Assembly: GCA_026986885.1 (NCBI GenBank)
Contig: JALSNT010000600.1
Coordinates: 1 to 7,215 of the forward strand
Length of the DNA: 7,215 bases
Source of the DNA: Desulfobulbaceae bacterium
GTDB taxonomy: Bacteria > Desulfobacterota > Desulfobulbia > Desulfobulbales > Desulfobulbaceae
Direction of reading: 5' to 3'
The notes under the pieces are model-generated. The model was not told where the DNA came from and ran no database searches. It saw nothing but the letters and a program-made list of their open reading frames with translations. The position numbers and the translations under genes are program-made. Positions 1-6,105 of this stretch are shown one piece after another. Within the stretch, counting starts at the first letter, position 1. Each line of letters starts with the position of its first letter.

Positions 1-420
1 TGGAAACAGGGAAATACAGGAGTTCTCTATCGGCAGGGATATCTCTGTTCGACAAAAGAACAAACAGTGAGAATTCGGGTTGCCGGTGATAAGGCCTTCT
101 TGACCATTAAAAGTGCGACAGTCGGTATTCGGCGAATGGAATTTGAATATCCATTACCGGTAAAGGATGCGGAAATAATGCTTGATACGATCTGTAAGCA
201 ACCGATAATTGAAAAATATCGGTACACAATTTCCTATCAGGGATTCATCTGGGAGGTTGATGAGTTTTTAGGTGCAAATAGAGGACTGGTTGTTGCCGAG
301 GTTGAATTGGAGACGGAAAATCAATATATTATTAAGCCTCCCTGGGTTGGCAGAGAGGTCAGTGGCGATTACCGCTACTTTAATTCCGCGCTTTGCCGGC
401 ATCCCTACAGCCGTTGGTAA
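1..420 (+). CDS. CYTH domain-containing protein (triphosphatase / class IV adenylate cyclase superfamily), 5' end outside window
   Basis: The frame is open from base 1 and ends with TAA at 418-420, giving 139 residues; the true start lies upstream. A GTG at 67 is in frame, but the residues before it (YRQGYL at 10-15) are conserved in the family, so it is internal. CYTH proteins are small tunnel-shaped enzymes or binding proteins that handle triphosphate groups with metal ions. Visible family features are VRIRV (24, 26 arginines), LTIK (K37), the acidic pair in EFEYPL (E47, E49), EKYRY (71-75), WEVDEF (84-89) and the late acidic strand VAEVELE (98-104). Family members are usually about 155-160 residues, so only some 15-20 residues are missing, including the N-terminal ExExK signature. 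The substrate cannot be told from sequence; inorganic triphosphate is a common one. It converges on the oxidoreductase gene and shares the terminator between them. Confidence 0.85.
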   Translation, partial: WKQGNTGVLYRQGYLCSTKEQTVRIRVAGDKAFLTIKSATVGIRRMEFEYPLPVKDAEIMLDTICKQPIIEKYRYTISYQGFIWEVDEFLGANRGLVVAEVELETENQYIIKPPWVGREVSGDYRYFNSALCRHPYSRW

Positions 421-455
421 CTTTTTTTGAATTTGTGCGCCGTAGTCGTATCTTC

Positions 456-500
456 CGAAAAAAGAAAAAGCCCTGTCGGCATACCTGCCGACAGGGCTTT
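456..500 (-). terminator. Rho-independent terminator of the oxidoreductase transcript, possibly bidirectional
   Basis: A perfect 11-bp GC-rich stem (470-480 with 487-497) closes a 6-base loop, and three further A:T pairs extend it on the outside (467-469 with 498-500). Read on the minus strand, the hairpin starts 24 bases after the oxidoreductase stop codon and is followed by TTTTTCTTTTTT (469 down to 458), a textbook U-tract. Read on the plus strand, the tail is TTTGTTGTT, a weaker U-tract, so it may also stop the CYTH gene transcript that ends at 420. Confidence 0.9.
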
Positions 501-523
501 GTTGTTACCTGGGAAATCGAGAA

Positions 524-3500
524 TTAATCCACTTCCAGGGCCTTAAAGCGACCTTTTAACGCCTTCCATGCCTTTTCAACATCTTTTTGTGATTCTTCCA
601 TGAGTTGATCGGCCATTTCAGGGTTGGTCATTTTCAGCATTCGATAACGGTTTTCGCCCAGGGCGTAATCCGCAAAGGAGATCGTCGGTTCTTTCGAATC
701 GATAATAAGCGGATTCTTACCCTCATCCTCAAGCATCGGATTGTAGCGATAAAGCGGCCAGTGCCCGCAGGCAACGGCTTTTTTCTGTTGTTCGTGGGCG
801 GTCGCCATGTTGATACCGTGGTTAATACAGTGGGCGTAGGCGATAATGAGGGACGGGCCGTTGTAGGCCTCCGCCTCGTTGACCGCCTTGACCAGTTGCT
901 GCGGATTGGCACCAAGAGATACCCTGGCGATATAAATATTACCGTAGGTGGAAAAGATCATGCCCATGTCCTTTTTAGGCATTCTCTTGCCGCCGGCGGC
1001 AAACTGGGCCACTGCGGCACGCGGGGTGGATTTTGACATCTGGCCGCCGGTGTTGGAGTATACCTCGGTATCCAGAACCAGGACATTGACGTTTTCACCC
1101 GAAGCAAGAACGTGGTCCAGTCCGCCATATCCGATATCATACGCCCAGCCGTCACCGCCGAATATCCACACTGATTTCTTCACCAGATAATCAGCGACAT
1201 GAAACAGACGTTTGGCTGTAATTGATGATGACGCGGTCAGCGTTTCCTTTAACGAGGCGACGCGTTCACGTTGCGCATTGATTTCATCCTCGTTCTCCTG
1301 GGGAGCAGTGAGCAGTTCCCGGGCAAATTTTTTGGTGATGATTTTTTCGCCGGCAGCCACATCAAGAAGTTCCGCAGCCTGATGCGCAAGCTTATTTACG
1401 GACTGGCGCATACCAAGGCCGAACTCAGCATTATCCTCAAACAGCGAATTGGACCAGGCCGGGCCACGACCATCTTCCCGTTTGGCATAGGGAGTGGTCG
1501 GCAGGTTACCGCCATAGATGGAAGAACAGCCGGTGGCGTTGGCGATCAACATTCGGTCGCCGAAGAGCTGGGTGACGAGCTTGATATAGGGTGTCTCGCC
1601 GCAACCTGCACAGGCGCCGGAGAACTCAAACAACGCCCGTTTCATCTGGCTTCCCTTGACGGTGGCGGGATTGATTTTGGAAGCATCAACCTCCGGCAAT
1701 CCCATGAAAATGTCCCAGTTCTTGGCCTCGCGTTTGGTAACGGCCTCGGTGTTGTTGATCATTTTCAGGGCTGATTCGTCGGTCTTGTTACCATCCTTAT
1801 CCTTCTTGACGGCAGGACAGACACGGACACAATGGGTACAGCCGACGCAATCACGGGTGGAGATTTGAATGGTAAATTTTTTACCCTTGAATTCCTTACC
1901 AACTGCGTTGGCCGTTTTAAATGATTTACCTGCCTTGGCGGCCTTGAGGTCAGCCGGGGAAACAATCTTCATCCGAATGCAGGCATGGGGGCAGACCAGC
2001 GAGCAGCGTCCGCACTGGATGCAGGTTTCCGGGTCCCATTGCGGTACATGAACGGCAATATTTCGTTTTTCCCACTGGGTGGTTGCGGTGGGCCAGCGAC
2101 CGTCGGCCGGGATCTGGGAAATTTTCAGCTGGTCGCCTTTACCCTCGATCATCGTGGCCGTAACTTCCTTGACGAATTCGGGCGCCTCGTCCGGGACGGT
2201 CGGCGGCAGTTCATGGCCGGTGATTTTTTTAGGTGTCTTGACCTGGACGATGTTGTTGACGGCAGCGTCAACGGCATCATAGTTCATGTTGACGACTTTG
2301 TCGCCTTTTTTGCCATAGGTCTTTTTGATCGCATCCTTGATCGCCTTGATGGCCTCGTTTTTCTTTAAAATGCCGGAGATCAGGAAAAATGCCGTCTGCA
2401 TGATCATATTGATGCGAGCTCCCAGGCCGAGGGCTTCGGCCAGCTTGATGGCATCTATGATGTAGAATTTGGCTTTTTTGTCGATAAGCTGTTTCTGCAC
2501 CCTGGCCGGCAAGTGATCCCAGACCTTGGTTTTCGGATAGGGGGAGGTCAGCAGGAAAATACCGCCGTCTTCCAGGTTGGCCAGCATGTCATAATGATCC
2601 AGAAAACTGAAATTATGGCAGGCGACGAAGTTGGCCTTGTTGATCAGGTACGGAGCCTCGATCTGGTTTTTACCAAAACGGAGATGGGAGACGGTCATGG
2701 AACCCGATTTCTTGGAGTCGTAGACAAAGTATCCCTGGGCGGAGTTGTCGGTCTCCGTGCCGATGATTTTGATAGTGTTTTTGTTGGCGCCGACGGTGCC
2801 GTCGGAACCGAGGCCGAAAAACAAGGCGCGGTAGACATCCTGGCCTTCGATATTGAATGAGTTGTCATAGTCCAGGCTGGTAAAGGCAACGTCATCGTGC
2901 GGGCCGACGCAAAAATGATTTTTAGGAGCCATGGCCGCCATGTTGTCATAGACGGCCTTGACCATGGCCGGGTTGAATTCAGCAGAGCCCAAGCCGTATC
3001 GACCGGCCAGGATCAGGGGCATGAACAGGGTCGGGTTGGCCTCAATGGCCTCGCCGATGGCAGCGCGGACGTCAAGATACAAGGGCTCGCCAATGGCTCC
3101 GGGTTCTTTGGTTCGATCGAGTACCGTAATCCGCTCAACGGTTGCCGGCAGGGCATTGACCATGGCGGCGGCATCAAAGGGACGATAGAGGCGGACGATG
3201 ACCATGCCCAGTTTGCGGCCCTGGGCGGCGAGATAGTCTATGGTTGCGGCCACCGTCTCAGCGCCGGATCCCATGATGACGATGACATCGGTGGCATCCG
3301 GTGCGCCGTGGTAATCAAAGAGGTGATATTGCCGGCCGGTGAGGGCGGCGAATTTGTCCATGGTTTTCTGAACGATGGACGGTACCGCATTGTAATATTT
3401 ATTAACCGTTTCCCGGCCGGAGAAATAAACATCCGGGTTCTGGGCCGTTCCCGACATGGACGGCCGGTCTGGTGTCAGAGCCCGTTGGCGATGCTCTATG

Positions 3501-4099
3501 ACCAGATCTTCGTCTATGATTTCCCGCATGTCGTCAAAACTGAGCTGCTCCATTTTCTGGATTTCATGCGAGGTGCGGAATCCGTCAAAAAAATGCATGA
3601 ACGGTATGCGTGAAGCCAGGGTAGCCTGGGTGGAGATCAGGGCCATGTCCTGGGCTTCCTGGACGTTTTGTGAACACAGGGCGGCCCAGCCGGTCTGGCG
3701 GGCGGCCATGATGTCGCCATGGTCGCCGAAAATCGACAGTCCCTGCGCTGCCAGGGAACGGGCTGTAATGTGAAATACCGTCGGTGTTAGTTCCCCGGCG
3801 ATTTTGTACATATTGGGAATCATCAGCAACAACCCCTGGGAGGCGGTAAAGGTTGTACACAGGGCACCCGTTAACAGGGAGCCATGCAGCGAACCGGCAA
3901 CGCCTCCTTCCGACTGCATCTGGGATATAACCGGGATTGATCCCCAGATATTTTTCTGGCCGGCATTGGCCTTGGCATCGGCCTCGGCAGCCATGGGTGA
4001 GGATGGGGTGATCGGGTAGATGGTGATGACTTCACAGGTTGCATAGGCGACATGGGTGCATGCCTGGTTTCCATCAATAGTGACCATTTTTCTTGACAT
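524..4099 (-). CDS. nifJ: Pyruvate:ferredoxin (flavodoxin) oxidoreductase, single-chain
   Basis: Cytoplasmic iron-sulfur enzyme that converts pyruvate and CoA to acetyl-CoA and CO2 while reducing ferredoxin or flavodoxin; it can run in reverse. Domains in order: pyrimidine-binding domain with YPITPSSP (28-35), T31, E64 and R114 as in the Desulfovibrio africanus enzyme; domain II; CoA-binding gamma-type domain with GLGSDGTVGANK (ends K440); EKR motif (677-679); two [4Fe-4S] clusters from C693/696/699/703 and C751/754/757/761; then the pyrophosphate domain with proximal-cluster cysteines C830, C833, C858 and C1091, and the thiamine site GDGWAYDIGYGG (from 982) with SNTGG (N1016). All expected catalytic and cluster residues are present. 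It ends at EVD soon after the last conserved block, without the roughly 60-residue C-terminal extension of the D. africanus protein. AAGGAG at 4108-4113, 8 bases before the ATG, supports the start. It is often called por in sulfate reducers; no nif genes are nearby. Confidence 0.97.
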   Translation of the reverse strand: MSRKMVTIDGNQACTHVAYATCEVITIYPITPSSPMAAEADAKANAGQKNIWGSIPVISQMQSEGGVAGSLHGSLLTGALCTTFTASQGLLLMIPNMYKIAGELTPTVFHITARSLAAQGLSIFGDHGDIMAARQTGWAALCSQNVQEAQDMALISTQATLASRIPFMHFFDGFRTSHEIQKMEQLSFDDMREIIDEDLVIEHRQRALTPDRPSMSGTAQNPDVYFSGRETVNKYYNAVPSIVQKTMDKFAALTGRQYHLFDYHGAPDATDVIVIMGSGAETVAATIDYLAAQGRKLGMVIVRLYRPFDAAAMVNALPATVERITVLDRTKEPGAIGEPLYLDVRAAIGEAIEANPTLFMPLILAGRYGLGSAEFNPAMVKAVYDNMAAMAPKNHFCVGPHDDVAFTSLDYDNSFNIEGQDVYRALFFGLGSDGTVGANKNTIKIIGTETDNSAQGYFVYDSKKSGSMTVSHLRFGKNQIEAPYLINKANFVACHNFSFLDHYDMLANLEDGGIFLLTSPYPKTKVWDHLPARVQKQLIDKKAKFYIIDAIKLAEALGLGARINMIMQTAFFLISGILKKNEAIKAIKDAIKKTYGKKGDKVVNMNYDAVDAAVNNIVQVKTPKKITGHELPPTVPDEAPEFVKEVTATMIEGKGDQLKISQIPADGRWPTATTQWEKRNIAVHVPQWDPETCIQCGRCSLVCPHACIRMKIVSPADLKAAKAGKSFKTANAVGKEFKGKKFTIQISTRDCVGCTHCVRVCPAVKKDKDGNKTDESALKMINNTEAVTKREAKNWDIFMGLPEVDASKINPATVKGSQMKRALFEFSGACAGCGETPYIKLVTQLFGDRMLIANATGCSSIYGGNLPTTPYAKREDGRGPAWSNSLFEDNAEFGLGMRQSVNKLAHQAAELLDVAAGEKIITKKFARELLTAPQENEDEINAQRERVASLKETLTASSSITAKRLFHVADYLVKKSVWIFGGDGWAYDIGYGGLDHVLASGENVNVLVLDTEVYSNTGGQMSKSTPRAAVAQFAAGGKRMPKKDMGMIFSTYGNIYIARVSLGANPQQLVKAVNEAEAYNGPSLIIAYAHCINHGINMATAHEQQKKAVACGHWPLYRYNPMLEDEGKNPLIIDSKEPTISFADYALGENRYRMLKMTNPEMADQLMEESQKDVEKAWKALKGRFKALEVD

Positions 4100-4136
4100 A
4101 AAGCGTTCTCCTTACTCGGGGTGGGTTGTCATTTGC

Positions 4137-4152
4137 CGGCAATCTTCTGCCG
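4137..4152 (-). other. Short intercistronic hairpin between the CBS gene and the oxidoreductase gene
   Basis: CGGCA at 4137-4141 pairs with TGCCG at 4148-4152 around a 6-base loop. On the minus-strand transcript it follows a run of nine A residues (4168 down to 4160) and has no U-tract after it, so it is not a terminator for the CBS gene. It could set mRNA processing or relative expression of the two genes, or be incidental. Read on the plus strand it is followed by a T9 run, but no plus-strand gene precedes it. Confidence 0.3.
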
Positions 4153-4178
4153 TCCAATATTTTTTTTTACCTGCAGCC

Positions 4179-4862
4179 TTATTTTTTGGAAGGCAGATTC
4201 TGTAATTCGTCCTTGTTGTGTGAGACAATGGTATAGTGTTCAAGTTTGGACACATCTTCTTCAAAGTCGGCCAGTTTGTCGTCATCCATGGTTATACGGA
4301 TGGCCACACGTTTTCCCCCCGGCGGCGCATCGTTAAATGAGGTAAGAATGGAGATGACCCTGGCATTGTAGTGTCTGAGGATATCAATAACTCTGGTGAC
4401 GGAACCACTGATATCGGGCATGTCGATGACGTATTGATCGGCTCCGTCCTGGATACCTGTTGCGTGGATAAAGCCCCGGAGAATATCGGTTTCACTGAGC
4501 AGGCCGACCAGATTATCCTCATCATCAAGAATCATGATGCCGGATATTTTTTCCTTCAGCATGATCAGAGCTGCCTTTTCCAGGGTATCATCCTGGTGCA
4601 GCGATATACATTTGTCGGTCATGACATCCTTGATTTTCATCTCCGAGAGTAAGTAATACATCTCGTGGATATCCATATTGGAAGTAGAGGAGGGGGAGGC
4701 CTCTTTCAGGTCGCGGTCGGTGACAACACCGGCAAGTTTACCCTGGGACAGAACGGGCAGACGCCGTATATTATTTTCTTTCATGATCCGGGTGGCCCGC
4801 ATCACGGAAGTGTTGGCATCGACGGTAAGTACAGCCGTTGCCATCCAGTCTTTGATTAACAT
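4179..4862 (-). CDS. AcuB-like CBS-CBS-ACT domain regulatory protein
   Basis: A soluble protein of 227 residues. CBS domain 1 spans about 1-58 and CBS domain 2 about 75-132; both carry the ribose-phosphate contact pattern T/S-x-x-D (T48/D51 in GVVTDRDL and S123/D126 in GLLSETDIL), so adenine-nucleotide binding is likely. Residues about 142-215 form an ACT-like domain. This CBS-CBS-ACT order matches Bacillus AcuB, a protein tied to acetoin use whose molecular role is poorly defined. The ATG at 4862 has a perfect AAGGAGG (4868-4874) 5 bases upstream. It lies 79 bases before the pyruvate:ferredoxin oxidoreductase on the same strand with no terminator between, which suggests co-transcription. A role in sensing adenylate levels to adjust pyruvate/acetyl-CoA flux is my inference from this context; no catalytic domain is visible. 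Confidence 0.88.
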   Translation of the reverse strand: MLIKDWMATAVLTVDANTSVMRATRIMKENNIRRLPVLSQGKLAGVVTDRDLKEASPSSTSNMDIHEMYYLLSEMKIKDVMTDKCISLHQDDTLEKAALIMLKEKISGIMILDDEDNLVGLLSETDILRGFIHATGIQDGADQYVIDMPDISGSVTRVIDILRHYNARVISILTSFNDAPPGGKRVAIRITMDDDKLADFEEDVSKLEHYTIVSHNKDELQNLPSKK

Positions 4863-5005
4863 GTAAACCTCCTTGATTGAGACAGTTGTTCCGATATGTT
4901 CGGAGGCTCCGAAGCAAAAGAGGCGGAGCGAAAGAAATACCGGGAAAGAATCAAACCGGCTGTCAGGGAAGGCATTGACAGGCGAGCTGTTAAAAAATAC
5001 GGTAA
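4863..5005 (-). promoter_or_regulatory. 5' leader of the CBS gene with alternating complementary segments
   Basis: If the promoter at 5012-5040 is used, the CBS mRNA has a leader of about 140 bases. In transcript order it holds a hairpin CTGTCA/TGACAG (4981-4976 with 4965-4960, 10-base loop), then four segments that pair in competing ways: S1 GCTCCG (4929-4924) with S2 (6 bp); S2 TTCGGAG (4913-4907) with S3 CTCCGAA (4905-4899), a perfect dyad; S3 with S4 TCGGA (4894-4890), 5 bp. S3 also contains CCTCC (4906-4902), complementary to GGAGG of the Shine-Dalgarno site (4872-4868). The pairings are seen directly; a switching role is inference. I do not recognise a known riboswitch class, and the dyad could instead be a protein operator. 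Confidence 0.35.
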
Positions 5006-5012
5006 TTTTTAA
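4896..5012 (+). CDS. Possible small basic ORF, 38 codons (doubtful)
   Basis: ATG at 4896 to TAA at 5010-5012 encodes 38 residues beginning MFGGSEAKEAERKKY and ending KKYGNF, rich in lysine, arginine and glutamate and able to form a charged helix. An in-frame stop (4878-4880) lies just upstream, so the frame cannot be longer. There is no good Shine-Dalgarno sequence before the ATG, and the frame lies antisense to the leader of the CBS gene, whose structure could explain the base order. I do not recognise the sequence. It may well be a chance frame. Confidence 0.15.
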   Translation: MFGGSEAKEAERKKYRERIKPAVREGIDRRAVKKYGNF

Positions 5013-5040
5013 TTATAAATGAAGTTTTGCCTGGATGCAA
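5012..5040 (-). promoter_or_regulatory. Sigma-70-type promoter for the CBS/oxidoreductase genes
   Basis: On the minus strand a perfect TATAAT (5017-5012) is preceded, with an ideal 17-base spacer, by TTGCAT (5040-5035), which matches the -35 consensus at its first three bases. The surroundings are AT-rich compared with flanking DNA. Transcription would begin near 5005, leaving about 140 bases of leader before the CBS start codon. No binding site for a known regulator was recognised around it. Confidence 0.55.
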
Positions 5041-5048
5041 TATTAAAG

Positions 5049-5098
5049 AGGAGGAAAAGAACATGAATGGACGGAGAGCATGCCCCGGCGGCTCCTGA
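5049..5098 (+). other. Orphan strong ribosome binding site with an 11-codon reading frame
   Basis: AGGAGG (5049-5054) stands 8 bases before ATG at 5063, an ideal translation start, yet the frame stops after 11 codons (MNGRRACPGGS). Other ATGs follow in the two remaining frames: 5067, with 21 codons ending at TGA 5130-5132, and 5080, with 25 codons ending at TGA 5155-5157. The region faces away from all complete genes and runs into the convergent end of the permease gene at 5152. Possibilities are a leader peptide, the remnant of a gene broken by mutation, or chance. I do not recognise any of the peptides. Confidence 0.25.
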
Positions 5099-5151
5099 AC
5101 ACCTTATGGGGAATGCTGTCGGCCCTGTTTGACGGGGAGGATAGCGCCTTG

Positions 5152-6105
5152 TTATGACTGTTGATAGTTCCTGCCAAGGGCGCCGGGTGGATCACCGCTG
5201 AGAATCCGCAGCAGGTGCAGCTTCTTTCCCGTAGCGTTTCTTCCTGAGTGTACCAGGACCAGGGCAAAGATCATAAGCGGGAAGGGCGCTACCTGGAAAA
5301 TCTGGGCCGGGATGTGGGGGAAGATGTCCTGCAGGAAGATTCCCGACATTTGCAGGAAGCCGAAGAGATAGGCGCCAAGCGCAACCCGCAGGGGATGCCA
5401 GCCGCCGAAGATAACCAGGGCCAGAGCAATCCAGCCCATGCCTTCGCAGCCCTGCGGTCGTCCCCATCCCGGCTTGACTGCCAGGGAAAAGGCGGCACCC
5501 GACAGTCCTACCAGGGCGCCGCCGATCAGGGTGTAGATTGTCTGGATCATTTTCGGGCGAATACCACGGGCCCAGCAGCCTTCCGGGTTTTCTCCCACGC
5601 ACCGCAGAATAAGGCCCTGGGGGGTCCGGTACATAAACAGCCAGATAAGGGGAATGGCCGCAAAGCTGCTGTAGACAATAAGTGAATGCTGGAAAAACAG
5701 GGGGCCGATGACCGGGAGGTCGGCCAGCAGTGGTACCTGGATAATGGCTGACTGGGGGCCGGGGGTGCGGGCAAAAGGTGCGCCCAGGAAATAGGCCAGA
5801 TCACGGCAGAGAAAGGTCAGGGCAAAGCCGACCGCCACCTGCGACTGACCAAGATATATGCTGATAATCACAAGAACAAGGGATGAAAGCATACCGGCTC
5901 CGGCAGCAGCGGCAAAGCCGATGGCCGGGGAACCTGTGCGGGCCGCGACCACAAAACCGGCCATGGCCGAGAGAAGGATGGTGCCGTCCAGGGATAAATT
6001 GATGATGCCTGATTTTTCAGTCAGTGTTTCTCCCAGGGATGCCAGGACAAGAGGAGCGGCCGAGGAGGCAATGCCGGCCAGAAAAACACCTGTTGTAACA
6101 GCCAT
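5152..6105 (-). CDS. BMP-type ABC importer, inner-membrane permease (second permease)
   Basis: Integral membrane subunit of 317 residues in the BPD_transp_2 family, the type that carries nucleosides and related compounds with a basic-membrane-protein-like lipoprotein receptor. The diagnostic block GETLTEKSGIINLSLDG lies at 25-41, corresponding to the family's GE-x-x-(T/S)E-(K/R)SG-x-x-N pattern. The ATPase-contact stretch RTPQGLILRCVGENPEG is at 160-176, and GMGWIALALVIFGGWHP at 222-238. Several long hydrophobic segments fit 8-10 membrane spans, and a soluble tail of about 30 residues ends the protein. Its ATG shares one base with the stop codon of the preceding permease (TGATG at 6107-6103), so translation is probably coupled; GGAG at 6115-6118 is its binding site. 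Receptor and ATPase genes are not in the window, so the substrate stays open. No clear terminator follows the stop. Confidence 0.9.
   Translation of the reverse strand: MAVTTGVFLAGIASSAAPLVLASLGETLTEKSGIINLSLDGTILLSAMAGFVVAARTGSPAIGFAAAAGAGMLSSLVLVIISIYLGQSQVAVGFALTFLCRDLAYFLGAPFARTPGPQSAIIQVPLLADLPVIGPLFFQHSLIVYSSFAAIPLIWLFMYRTPQGLILRCVGENPEGCWARGIRPKMIQTIYTLIGGALVGLSGAAFSLAVKPGWGRPQGCEGMGWIALALVIFGGWHPLRVALGAYLFGFLQMSGIFLQDIFPHIPAQIFQVAPFPLMIFALVLVHSGRNATGKKLHLLRILSGDPPGALGRNYQQS

Noticed and set aside
67..69. GTG as the true start of the CYTH protein
   Set aside because: The frame is open to the window edge and the upstream residues match conserved family sequence, so the start is outside the window.
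1271..1774. 167-codon plus-strand frame opposite the thiamine and cluster domains
   Set aside because: Same reason: it is a shadow of the oxidoreductase coding sequence, with no independent ribosome binding site or recognisable domain.
2897..3613. 238-codon open frame on the plus strand inside the oxidoreductase gene
   Set aside because: It lies wholly antisense to a strongly conserved gene whose residues match the family throughout. Long antisense frames are expected opposite GC-rich third positions, and the predicted protein resembles nothing I recognise.
4137..4168. Plus-strand hairpin plus T9 run as a rho-independent terminator
   Set aside because: The stem is only 5 bp, the T-run starts 7 bases after it, and no plus-strand gene lies upstream to be terminated.
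5043..5267. 74-codon minus-strand frame overlapping the end of the second permease and the gap
   Set aside because: Most of it is an out-of-frame reading of the permease 3' end, and the remainder is compositionally odd (Cys/Ser/Pro-rich) with no ribosome binding site.
5248..5685. 145-codon plus-strand frame opposite the second permease
   Set aside because: Antisense shadow of a well-supported membrane protein; its hydrophilic, Gln/Gly-rich composition is typical of the complement of a permease gene.
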